From Hyphomicrobiaceae bacterium UBA2767 (GTDB taxonomy: Bacteria > Pseudomonadota > Alphaproteobacteria > Rhizobiales > Methyloligellaceae): a stretch of DNA of 19,366 nucleotides. The notes under the pieces were generated by a model, which worked only from the letters and a program-made list of their open reading frames with translations, was not told where the DNA came from and searched no databases. A program made the translations under genes and the position numbers. Where the stretch lies: NCBI GenBank assembly GCA_002352635.1, contig DEIT01000237.1, positions 49,031 through 68,396 of the forward strand, written 5' to 3'. Shown here piece by piece: positions 1 to 7,217 of this stretch (within the stretch, counting starts at the first letter, position 1; every line of letters begins with the position of its first letter).

Positions 1-116
1 GTTTCGGCACCGGAATTCCGGATGAATTCCAGAATCTCGTCCCTGCTGGGGAGGGCGCGAGAGCTACGTTTGGCGCTTTTTGCGCGGGGCTTATTGGAGG
101 TTTTTTTGCGGGGCAC
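1..116 (-). CDS. rnr: Ribonuclease R, N-terminal fragment (cut by window edge)
   Basis: Only the first 38 or so codons are present; the gene continues beyond position 1. RNase R is a 3'-to-5' processive exoribonuclease acting on structured RNA. Read from a GTG at 116-114, the peptide begins MPRKKTSNKPRAKSA, a basic tail, and then gives LPSRDEILEFIRNSG. A lysine-rich tail followed by an LPSR-(D/E)-(D/E)-IL-x-FI segment is how alphaproteobacterial RNase R proteins start, and rnr commonly follows topA. The frame is the same as topA: after the topA TAG there are six sense codons before this GTG. No strong ribosome binding site is visible, only a weak CAGG, so coupling to topA translation is plausible. 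Identification rests on a short segment and on synteny; the catalytic domain is outside the window. Confidence 0.72.
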   Translation of the reverse strand, partial: MPRKKTSNKPRAKSAKRSSRALPSRDEILEFIRNSGAE

Positions 117-134
117 GCCTGGGTGAGCCAGCGC

Positions 135-2717
135 CTACGGCGTGGCCTCTTTGGCGGGCGCTGCTTTTTTCTTGCGCTTGGCGCCGCCTTTGCTTTTGCC
201 CTTGGCCGCGCGTTCCGCGATCAGGGTCACGGCCTGGTCGAGTGAAACCTCTTCGGGGTTAAGCGATTTGGGCAGGGTCGCGTTCACCTTGCCATGCTTG
301 ACGTAGGGCCCGTATTTGCCGTCGAGCACCTGGATCGGCCCTCCGAGTTCGGGATGATCGCCAACCTCCTTCAGGACCGTCGCCTGGCGCGGCGCCCGTT
401 TGGCCTTCTTCTCGGCAAGGGCCGTAACCGCGCGGTTGAGGCCGACGGAGAAGACTTCTTCCGGACTGTCGAGATTGGCATAGACGCCTTCGTGCAGAAC
501 GAACGGACCGTAACGGCCAATGCCCGCCGTGATGGGCTTGCCGGTTTCGGGATGCATACCCACTTCACGCGGTAGCGCCAACAGCTCCAGGGCACGTTCC
601 AGGTCGACCGTATCGAGATCGAAGGTCTTGGGTACGGAGGAGCGCTTGGGCTTCTCGTCGCCATTTGGTTCGCCAAGCTGGACATAGGGACCGAAACGCC
701 CAGACCGCAAGGTTACATCGAGGCCTGTTTCAGGGTCCTGGCCGAGCAGTTTCCCGTCGGCCGACGGCGCTTTTGCTGCTTCCTCCGACGATTCTGAAAA
801 CTGGCGGGTGAAGCGGCAGTCGGGATAGTTCGAGCAGCCGACGAAGGCGCCGAACTTTCCGGTCTTGAGGCTCAGGCGGCCATCTTCGCAAGTCGGACAT
901 TTGCGCGGATCGGCATCCGGGTCTTCGCCCGGCGGGAAGATATGCGGCCCGAGCATCTCGTTGAGCGCTTCGAGGACTTCGGAGATGCGTAGATCCTTGA
1001 TCTCGTTGACGGCAGCGAAAAAATCCCGCCAGAAATCATGCAGAACGTCTTTCCATTCCAGATCGCCTGCCGAGATCAAGTCGAGCTTGTCTTCCAGTGA
1101 GGCCGTGAAATCGAATTCCACATAACGCTTGAAGAAACTCTCTAGGAAGGCAATGACCAGCCGTCCCTTGTCCTCGGGAAACAGCCGCTTCTGTTCCAGG
1201 CGGACATATTCGCGGTCGCGCAACACGGTCAGGGTTGAGGTGTAGGTGGAGGGGCGTCCGATTCCGAGCTCTTCCATCTTCTTGATAAGCGTGGCTTCTG
1301 TGTAGCGCGGCGGCGGTTCGGTGAAATGCTGCTTGGCTTCAACCGACTGCATGTTCGGCGTCTCGCCCTTTGCAAGAGCCGGCAGACGGCGGTCACCATC
1401 CCCGTCTCCGCTATCGTCCTGACCTTCTTCATAGAGTTTCAGGAAGCCGTCGAACTTCACAACCGAACCGTTGGCGCGCAGCCCGTATACGGTGCTGTCG
1501 CTGCCCTGGACTTCAATCTCGGCCACGGTCCGCTCCATTTCCGCACTTGCCATCTGGCTGGCGACGGCGCGCTGCCAGACCAGCTTGTAGAGCTTGGCCT
1601 GATCGGGTTCGAGTATGCTGGTGACGCTTGCGGGGTCCCTGGTGAATTCGACCGGCCGGATGGCCTCATGGGCTTCCTGGGCGTTCTTTGCCTTTGTTTT
1701 ATATTCTCGTGGGGCGTCGGGCAGATATGGACCGCCAAAAGTATCCTTCACCATGTCGCGGCACGCGGTGATGCCCTCTGGCGCCATCTGCACACCGTCG
1801 GTTCGCATATAGGTGATGAGGCCTTGGGTGGTTCCGTCGATGTCCACGCCTTCATAAAGGCGCTGGGCAACCTGCATTGTGTGGCGCGCGCTGAACCCCA
1901 GCTTGCGGGAGGCTTCCTGCTGCAGGGTTGAGGTGGTGAAAGGCGGTGCGGGGTTACGCTTCTGCGCCTTGCTCTCGACCGAGGCGACCGTATAGGCGCC
2001 GTCTTCGAGGCCTGCCTTGTATTTCGTTGCCGTCGCTTCATCGGGAATGTCGTAGCGATCGAGCTTGGTGCCGGCGACCGATATGAGGCGTGCGGGAAAG
2101 GCGACACCGGCCGGGTTTGTGAGGCCCGCCTCAATCGACCAGTATTCCCGGGATTTGAAGAGTTCGATTTCCGTTTCGCGGTCGCATACCAGCCGCAGCG
2201 CCACCGACTGTACGCGGCCCGCCGAACGGGCACCGGGCAGTTTGCGCCACAGAACCGGCGACAAAGTGAAACCCACCAGATAGTCCAGCGCACGGCGCGC
2301 GAGGTAGGCGTTGACCAGGGGCGAGTCTATGTTGCGGGGCTGGGCCATGGCGTCGATGACCGACTGCTTTGTCACCGCATTGAAGACGACCCGCTCGACA
2401 TCGACGCCCTTGAGCGCCTTCTTGTTTTCCAGAACCTGCAGGACATGCCAGGAAATGGCCTCGCCTTCACGGTCGGGGTCAGTCGCCAGAATGAGTTTGT
2501 CCGCGCCTTTTACGGCCTTGGCGATTTCATTGAGGCGTTTTGCGGACTTGGCGTCCACCTCCCAGACCATGTCGAAATCCGAATCCGGATTGACCGAACC
2601 GTCTTTTGACGGCAGGTCCCGCACATGTCCGTAGGACGCCAACACCTGATATCCGGAACCCAGATATTTGTTGATGGTCTTGGCCTTCGCCGGGGACTCG
2701 ACAATGACAACATTCAT
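135..2717 (-). CDS. topA: DNA topoisomerase I (type IA)
   Basis: An 860-residue enzyme that relaxes negative supercoils through a transient 5'-phosphotyrosine single-strand break. The TOPRIM domain opens at residue 1 (VVIVESPAKAKTINKYLG) and carries the acidic metal site DPDREGE at 80-86. The catalytic tyrosine is Tyr303 in ITYMRTDG. A single four-cysteine zinc ribbon uses Cys607, Cys610, Cys628 and Cys634. Three divergent C-terminal repeats follow, each with a G(R/K)(F/Y)GP(Y/F)V core, and the protein ends in a lysine/alanine-rich tail from about residue 835. This one-zinc-finger plus repeats plus basic tail layout is usual for alphaproteobacterial TopA. The ATG at 2717 gives the family-typical MNVV(I/V)VESPAKAK start, although its ribosome binding site is weak. 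It lies 264 bp downstream of dprA, so it may have its own promoter. Confidence 0.97.
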   Translation of the reverse strand: MNVVIVESPAKAKTINKYLGSGYQVLASYGHVRDLPSKDGSVNPDSDFDMVWEVDAKSAKRLNEIAKAVKGADKLILATDPDREGEAISWHVLQVLENKKALKGVDVERVVFNAVTKQSVIDAMAQPRNIDSPLVNAYLARRALDYLVGFTLSPVLWRKLPGARSAGRVQSVALRLVCDRETEIELFKSREYWSIEAGLTNPAGVAFPARLISVAGTKLDRYDIPDEATATKYKAGLEDGAYTVASVESKAQKRNPAPPFTTSTLQQEASRKLGFSARHTMQVAQRLYEGVDIDGTTQGLITYMRTDGVQMAPEGITACRDMVKDTFGGPYLPDAPREYKTKAKNAQEAHEAIRPVEFTRDPASVTSILEPDQAKLYKLVWQRAVASQMASAEMERTVAEIEVQGSDSTVYGLRANGSVVKFDGFLKLYEEGQDDSGDGDGDRRLPALAKGETPNMQSVEAKQHFTEPPPRYTEATLIKKMEELGIGRPSTYTSTLTVLRDREYVRLEQKRLFPEDKGRLVIAFLESFFKRYVEFDFTASLEDKLDLISAGDLEWKDVLHDFWRDFFAAVNEIKDLRISEVLEALNEMLGPHIFPPGEDPDADPRKCPTCEDGRLSLKTGKFGAFVGCSNYPDCRFTRQFSESSEEAAKAPSADGKLLGQDPETGLDVTLRSGRFGPYVQLGEPNGDEKPKRSSVPKTFDLDTVDLERALELLALPREVGMHPETGKPITAGIGRYGPFVLHEGVYANLDSPEEVFSVGLNRAVTALAEKKAKRAPRQATVLKEVGDHPELGGPIQVLDGKYGPYVKHGKVNATLPKSLNPEEVSLDQAVTLIAERAAKGKSKGGAKRKKKAAPAKEATP

Positions 2718-2758
2718 TTCTTGTGGATCCGGAATGTTAAAAATTGAGAATTGCGCCT

Positions 2759-2785
2759 ATGAGCCAATCTCGCGCAAAGGCTCAT
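2759..2785. repeat. Inverted repeat upstream of topA
   Basis: Perfect 7-bp arms ATGAGCC (2759-2765) and GGCTCAT (2779-2785) separated by 13 bp, centred about 55 bp upstream of the topA start. The size and position suit either an operator or a leader hairpin. No -10/-35 pair with good spacing was found next to it, so the function is open. Confidence 0.35.
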
Positions 2786-2959
2786 CAGACTCACTGCACG
2801 GGCGGCCTGAAAATGGTGAATCGGATCATCACTGTCAATCGATGGTTCAAAATCCTCATTCGGCTCGTGGTCACACCCGGGTGTCTGCAGGGCCCAATTT
2901 TTGTCTTTTGGAACGCAGGTTCAGACACTGTTGTTGAGTGGCAACTGCCAGCTATTCCG

Positions 2960-2980
2960 CCGGTTTCCGCCAAAAACCGG
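2960..2980 (-). other. Stem-loop just after dprA stop
   Basis: CCGGTTT (2960-2966) and AAACCGG (2974-2980) form a perfect 7-bp stem with a 7-nt loop. It begins one base past the dprA stop codon in the direction of transcription. There is no uridine run after it, so it is not a typical intrinsic terminator. It could stabilise the dprA 3' end or act as a weak or Rho-assisted terminator. Confidence 0.35.
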
Positions 2981-2981
2981 A

Positions 2982-4142
2982 TCAATCACCGTTGTCAGGA
3001 TCGATCAATGAGACCAGCTGATGCCCGTGTCGCTGAAGCCTTCCGCCCAGGTCGAGCTCAAGTAAAACAATTTGCACATGACGGGCGGAAATCCCAGTTG
3101 CCCGGGCAATTTCATCAATATCGACCGGGGATGTCCCCAATGCGTTCACGACTTTTTCGCGATCCGGCTGGTCGATGTCGGTCGGGACACGTGAATTCGA
3201 GGCCGTTTCAGCTGTCAGCGCCGCGTTGTTTATCGGCATAATTTCGCGTCCAAGAATTGGCGCCAGTACTTCAATGATGTCATCAGCCGATGTCACCAGT
3301 CCCGCGCCATCGCGCAACAGCTTGTTGGTTCCCGCCGCGCGCGGGTCGAGCGGATTGCCGGGAACGGCAAAGACTTCCCGTCCCATTTCACCGGCAAGCC
3401 GGGCGGTGATCAGCGAACCCGACCGATTGGCGGCCTCTATAACGACCACGCCCAGCGATACGCCGGCAATCAGCCGGTTGCGCCTGGGAAAATCCTGTCC
3501 GCGTTGGCGATAGCCGAAGGGCATCTCGCTCAGCAGCAGGCCTGAGGTGCCGATTGTCTCGTAAAGCTCGGCATTTTCCGGGGGGTAGATGGAATCGATG
3601 CCACCAGCCAATACCGCCAGTGTGCCGCGCTCCAGGGCCGCGGTGTGGGCGGCGGTATCTATGCCGCGCGCCATGCCCGATGCGATGACGAAGCCCTGAC
3701 TCCCGAGATCGCCTGCGAGCATGCGGGTGAACTTCTGGCCAATGGCTGATCCGTTGCGTGAACCGACGATCGCCACCATGGGACGGGAGACAAGATCGGT
3801 ATTTCCTTTGATAGTGATAAGCGGCGGCGCGGCATCGGCAGCTGCAAGCCACGGCGGATAGTCGCTTTCATCTAGCGCCACGAGTGACACGCCCGCACGC
3901 TTTGTATCTTCCAGTTCGGTTTCCGCTTTTTCGCTTGAGCAAATCCTGATTGCTCTGCGCCCGCCGCCAGAGCGGGAAAGATGTGGCAACGCTTCTAGCG
4001 CCGCCGAGGCGCTGCCGTAGTGAGTGAGCAGATCGCGAAATGTTGCCGGACCGACATTGTCGCTGCGGATCAGTCTCAGCCAGTCGAGACGTTGCTCATC
4101 GCTCAACTGCCGCATACGCCCTTTTGACGCGTGATCCGCCAT
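2982..4142 (-). CDS. dprA: DNA-processing protein DprA
   Basis: DprA (Smf) binds incoming single-stranded DNA in the cytoplasm and loads RecA during natural transformation. About 386 residues. An N-terminal helical segment (QRLDWLRLIRSDNVGP, with the helix-hairpin-helix glycine) precedes the Rossmann-like DNA-binding domain. That domain is marked by AIVGSRNGSAIG, the hallmark SGMARGIDTAAHTAAL, GGIDSIYPPEN, FPRRNRLIAG and VPGNPLDPRAAGTN. A C-terminal winged helix (INALGTSPVDIDEIARATG-like region and GGRLQRHGHQLVSL) completes the domain order. The reading frame is open back to 4214, inside plsY. I chose ATG 4142, 4 nt after the plsY stop. ATG 4115 is a real alternative because an AAAGGG ribosome binding site precedes it. 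DprA is widespread in bacteria not known to be competent, so it does not by itself show competence here. Confidence 0.95.
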   Translation of the reverse strand: MADHASKGRMRQLSDEQRLDWLRLIRSDNVGPATFRDLLTHYGSASAALEALPHLSRSGGGRRAIRICSSEKAETELEDTKRAGVSLVALDESDYPPWLAAADAAPPLITIKGNTDLVSRPMVAIVGSRNGSAIGQKFTRMLAGDLGSQGFVIASGMARGIDTAAHTAALERGTLAVLAGGIDSIYPPENAELYETIGTSGLLLSEMPFGYRQRGQDFPRRNRLIAGVSLGVVVIEAANRSGSLITARLAGEMGREVFAVPGNPLDPRAAGTNKLLRDGAGLVTSADDIIEVLAPILGREIMPINNAALTAETASNSRVPTDIDQPDREKVVNALGTSPVDIDEIARATGISARHVQIVLLELDLGGRLQRHGHQLVSLIDPDNGD

Positions 4143-4146
4143 GGCG

Positions 4147-4758
4147 TCAGGAGGCGCCGATCTTCGTCTCTTCGCCGCCGATGAGCCGCCGGATATTCGC
4201 CCAATGCCGCACATAGACGAGGAGAGTCAGCACTGTGAAAAGCTCCATGGCCTGCCATTGGCCGAATGCGGCAAGCAGCGCCGGTGTTGCGGCGGAAGCA
4301 ATCAATCCGGAAAGGGACGAATAGCGGGTCACAGCAGCAACGAGCAGCCAGATGGCGCAGAAGCCGAGGGCGGCAGGCCAGAAAATGCCAAGCAGGACGC
4401 CAATATAGGTGGCGACCCCTTTGCCGCCTTTGAATTTCAGCCAGACGGGCGCCAAATGGCCGATGAAGGCGCCAAACCCCGCAAGAATGCCGGCATCGGG
4501 GCCCCATTGCAGAGCGACGAGGACAGCGATAGTTCCTTTAAGGGTATCCGCCAATAAAGTCAGGACAGCCAAACTCTTGCGCCCGGTTCTTAATACATTG
4601 GTTGCGCCTATGCTGCGCGACCCTATGCTGCGGATGTCTTCCGTTCCCGCGAGGCGGGTGATGATAAGACCAAAGGGGACGGAACCCAGAAAATATCCAA
4701 AGGCGAGGGCGGCAAGATAGTATGGAAGCGCAAGCCCCCAATCGATCGGATCCGGCAT
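4147..4758 (-). CDS. plsY: Glycerol-3-phosphate acyltransferase PlsY (altered motif 1)
   Basis: An integral membrane enzyme of 203 residues that transfers the acyl group from acyl-phosphate (made by PlsX) to glycerol-3-phosphate, the first step of phosphatidic acid synthesis. Several hydrophobic segments are visible (for example YYLAALAFGYFLGSVPFGLI and PAALGFCAIWLLVAAV). Motif 2, FKGGKGVAT, is intact. Motif 3, RHWANIRRL followed by GGEETK, keeps its His, Asn and Glu. Motif 1 reads GSRSIGATNVLRTG, whereas the family has GSGN-x-GATN-x-x-R: the Ser and Arg remain but Gly-Asn has become Arg-Ser. The DNA there carries an 11-bp direct repeat (4607-4617 and 4622-4632). A GGGAGA ribosome binding site precedes the ATG. 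The stop lies 4 nt before dprA, suggesting co-transcription. Confidence 0.95.
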   Translation of the reverse strand: MPDPIDWGLALPYYLAALAFGYFLGSVPFGLIITRLAGTEDIRSIGSRSIGATNVLRTGRKSLAVLTLLADTLKGTIAVLVALQWGPDAGILAGFGAFIGHLAPVWLKFKGGKGVATYIGVLLGIFWPAALGFCAIWLLVAAVTRYSSLSGLIASAATPALLAAFGQWQAMELFTVLTLLVYVRHWANIRRLIGGEETKIGAS

Positions 4759-4788
4759 GAAAGTGTCTCCCTAGCGAACTGCCATCTT

Positions 4789-4811
4789 GCGCGGTCGCGC
4801 GCCTGTCAGGC
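4789..4811 (-). other. GC-rich stem-loops in the pyrC-plsY gap
   Basis: GCGCG (4789-4793) pairs with CGCGC (4798-4802) around a 4-nt loop; next to it GCCT (4801-4804) pairs with AGGC (4808-4811). They overlap slightly, so they exclude each other. They occupy much of the 59-bp gap between pyrC and plsY and could be an RNA-processing or attenuation site. No poly-U run follows. Confidence 0.25.
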
Positions 4812-4817
4812 AAGTGC

Positions 4818-6167
4818 TCAGTGATCGTCGCTCAGGGTGTAGACGGTGTTGCCGTTGACGATCGTGTGCAGGACACGCCCCTGCAGCTGGCTTTCATCAA
4901 AAGGTGTGTTCTTGGATTTTGATTGCAGCAGGTCCGGATCGACGACCCAGGGTGTGTCGAGATCGACAAGGATCAAATCGGCGGGCGCGCCTTTCTGCAG
5001 ACGGCCTGCAGGCAGCTTCAACAGATCGGCCGGTGCGCTGGTCATGGCGCGCAGCAGGGCGGGCAGTTCGATTTGCCCGGCGTGATAGAGGCGCAGTGCG
5101 GCGGGCAGAAGCGTCTCCAGCCCAATGGCGCCATCTTCCGCTTCGGCAAAGGGTCTGCGCTTCACGTCGGCGTCTTTCGGGTTGTGACCGGAAACAATGA
5201 CATCGATATCGCCCGACACCAGCCCTTCGACCATGGCCATGCGGTCCTCTTCACTGCGCAGCGGCGGCCGCACTTTCAGAAACGTGCGGTAAGGACCAAT
5301 GTCATTCTCATTGAGGGTGAGATGATTGACGGAAACCCCGCAGCTGACCTTGAGACCATGCGCCTTGGCGCGGCGCATGACGCGCAACGAACCGGCAGTT
5401 GATATTTGTGCGGCGTGATACTGCGCCCCGGTCAACTGGGCGAGCTCCATGTCCCGCTGCAGCATGATGATTTCAGCCGCTGCGGCAATGCCGGACAAAC
5501 CAAGCCGGCTTGAAACCTCGCCCTCATTCATGACGCCGGAACCGGCGAGGTCGGCATCTTCGAGGCTATGCACGATCAGGGCATCGAAATCCTTCGCATA
5601 GTCGAGAGTGCGGCGCATGACGCGCGCGCTGGCGATGCTGTCGGCGCCATTTGTAAAGGCGACGGCGCCGGCTTCTTTCAGCAGGCCGATTTCGGTCATT
5701 TCTTCACCCTCAAGTCCGCGCGTCATGGCGGCCATGGGGTGAACGTTTACGATGGCCGTGTCCCGGGCGCGGCGTTCTATAAAGTCGACCAGCGCCATAT
5801 CATCGATAACGGGGTCGGTATCGGGCATGCAGATGATTGTGGTAACGCCGCCCACCGCGGCAGCACGGCTTGCGGTGGCCAGGGTTTCGCGATGCTCAAA
5901 CCCTGGTTCGCCGGTGTGGACGAGCATGTCGATGAGCCCCGGACAAAGGATATGACCGCCACAATCTATGACGTCATAACCTTCCGGCGCATTTCGGCGC
6001 AGCTCCGGGCCAAGTTCCGCGATCTTGCCCTTCTTGATTGTCAGGCCGCCCACTTCGTCCATCCCCGACGCGGGATCGATCAGGCGTGCATTGATAAGCG
6101 CGATCTTGTTGCCCGGCTTGGACCCGATTTTCTTCTTTTTTCGTTCGGCAAGGAGCGGTTTGGTCAT
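4818..6167 (-). CDS. pyrC: Dihydroorotase homologue, probably non-catalytic (PyrC'/PyrX type)
   Basis: A 449-residue member of the amidohydrolase superfamily, class I dihydroorotase branch. Active enzymes close carbamoyl-aspartate to dihydroorotate at a two-metal site. Here the PGLIDxHVHLREPG signature reads PGLIDMLVHTGEPG: Leu82 replaces the first metal histidine and Gly86 replaces the substrate-binding arginine. The HxxHxST motif reads HAAQIST with Gln254 replacing a metal histidine. The SDH/TDH catalytic aspartate is Gly327 in VSGHNP. With four sites changed, catalysis is unlikely. Pseudomonads and other proteobacteria carry a similar inactive dihydroorotase (PyrX/PyrC') next to pyrB, where it supports aspartate carbamoyltransferase assembly; I infer that role. 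It starts 4 nt after the pyrB stop without a clear ribosome binding site, consistent with translational coupling. An active pyrC should lie elsewhere in the genome. Confidence 0.9.
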   Translation of the reverse strand: MTKPLLAERKKKKIGSKPGNKIALINARLIDPASGMDEVGGLTIKKGKIAELGPELRRNAPEGYDVIDCGGHILCPGLIDMLVHTGEPGFEHRETLATASRAAAVGGVTTIICMPDTDPVIDDMALVDFIERRARDTAIVNVHPMAAMTRGLEGEEMTEIGLLKEAGAVAFTNGADSIASARVMRRTLDYAKDFDALIVHSLEDADLAGSGVMNEGEVSSRLGLSGIAAAAEIIMLQRDMELAQLTGAQYHAAQISTAGSLRVMRRAKAHGLKVSCGVSVNHLTLNENDIGPYRTFLKVRPPLRSEEDRMAMVEGLVSGDIDVIVSGHNPKDADVKRRPFAEAEDGAIGLETLLPAALRLYHAGQIELPALLRAMTSAPADLLKLPAGRLQKGAPADLILVDLDTPWVVDPDLLQSKSKNTPFDESQLQGRVLHTIVNGNTVYTLSDDH

Positions 6168-6171
6168 TGGT

Positions 6172-7128
6172 TTACTGGTTCGGCAATTGCTGGGCGAGTG
6201 CTTGCATCACGGCCATGCGTACAGCGACCCCCATCTCCACCTGCTCGGAGATGACGCTGCGATTATCGTCGGCAACAGCGGAGTCGATTTCGACGCCGCG
6301 GTTCATGGGGCCGGGGTGCATGACGAGTGCATCCGGTTTCGCCAGAGCGAGCTTTTCGTGGTCGAGGCCGAAGAAGTGGAAATATTCACGCACACTCGGC
6401 ACGAACGACCCCGACATGCGTTCAAGCTGCAAACGCAGCATCATGATGATGTCCACACCTTCGAGGCCTTTTTCCATCGAGGTGAAAATTTCCGCGCCGA
6501 GCCGATCGGCGAAAGGCGGAAGCAGTGTGGATGGCGCGATAATGCGTACCCGTGCACCCAAGGCATTGAGGAGAATGATGTTCGAACGCGCGACGCGCGA
6601 ATGCAGAACATCGCCGCAGATGGCAATTGTGAGACCGGCAATCTGGCCCTTGTTGCGGCGGATGGTGAGGGCGTCAAGCAGCGCCTGGGTCGGGTGTTCA
6701 TGGCTGCCATCGCCGGCATTGATGACCGAACAACTCACCTTCTGCGACAAAAGCTCAACCGCTCCGGCAGCGAAGTGGCGAACCACGAGGATGTCGGGCC
6801 GCATGGCATTGAGCGTCATGGCGGTATCGATGACGGTTTCGCCCTTCTTGATGGAAGACGAACCGACCGACATGTTCATCACATCGGCACCAAGGCGCTT
6901 GCCGGCAAGCTCAAACGAGCTTTGCGTGCGTGTTGATGCTTCGAAAAACAGGTTAATCTGGGTGCGGCCGCGCAGGCTGTCCTGCTTTTTGCTGACCTGA
7001 CGGCTGAGTTCAACCGCATCGTCCGCAAGATCAAGGAGTCCCTCGATCTCCGCGGGCGTCAAACCTTCAATTCCAAGAAGATGGCGATGCGGATAAAAAA
7101 AGCTGGTTGGTGCGGCCGCGATGCTCAT
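6172..7128 (-). CDS. pyrB: Aspartate carbamoyltransferase catalytic subunit
   Basis: 318 residues, the usual length for the catalytic chain. It joins carbamoyl phosphate and L-aspartate to give N-carbamoyl-aspartate, the committed step of pyrimidine synthesis in the cytosol. The carbamoyl phosphate site STRT is at 65-68 within FFEASTRTQSSFE. The mobile-loop lysine sits in SSIKKGET (92-98), followed by HPTQALLD at 145-152, the aspartate-site LRLQ at 231-234 and HPGPMNRG at 271-278. All expected motifs are present, so this copy should be active. The frame is open to 7185 but ATG 7128 gives the family-like start ending PHRHLLGI and sits just below a good promoter; no ribosome binding site is seen. 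It heads the minus-strand run and is paired with the degenerate dihydroorotase. Confidence 0.96.
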   Translation of the reverse strand: MSIAAAPTSFFYPHRHLLGIEGLTPAEIEGLLDLADDAVELSRQVSKKQDSLRGRTQINLFFEASTRTQSSFELAGKRLGADVMNMSVGSSSIKKGETVIDTAMTLNAMRPDILVVRHFAAGAVELLSQKVSCSVINAGDGSHEHPTQALLDALTIRRNKGQIAGLTIAICGDVLHSRVARSNIILLNALGARVRIIAPSTLLPPFADRLGAEIFTSMEKGLEGVDIIMMLRLQLERMSGSFVPSVREYFHFFGLDHEKLALAKPDALVMHPGPMNRGVEIDSAVADDNRSVISEQVEMGVAVRMAVMQALAQQLPNQ

Positions 7129-7138
7129 TAAAGCGGAC

Positions 7139-7167
7139 TGTATATGCCGAGTCCCACAAGACGGCAA
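7139..7167 (-). promoter_or_regulatory. Candidate sigma-70 promoter of pyrB
   Basis: On the minus strand TTGCCG (7167-7162) and TATACA (7144-7139) are separated by 17 bp, each matching four of six consensus bases. The predicted transcription start near 7132 would leave only about 4 nt before the pyrB ATG, fitting the absence of a ribosome binding site there. Confidence 0.4.
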
Positions 7168-7206
7168 GCATGTGTTGAGACCCATGTTAAAGTGTGGTTA
7201 GCGAAC

Positions 7207-7212
7207 AGGAGG
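7207..7212 (+). promoter_or_regulatory. Strong ribosome binding site for aidB
   Basis: Perfect AGGAGG with 5 nt to the ATG at 7218. It decides the start in favour of 7218 over the in-frame upstream GTG at 7194. Confidence 0.85.
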
Positions 7213-7217
7213 CGCGT

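Noticed and set aside
6025..6936. 303-codon plus-strand frame over pyrB and the pyrC start
   Set aside because: Antisense shadow; the minus-strand reading has all aspartate carbamoyltransferase motifs.
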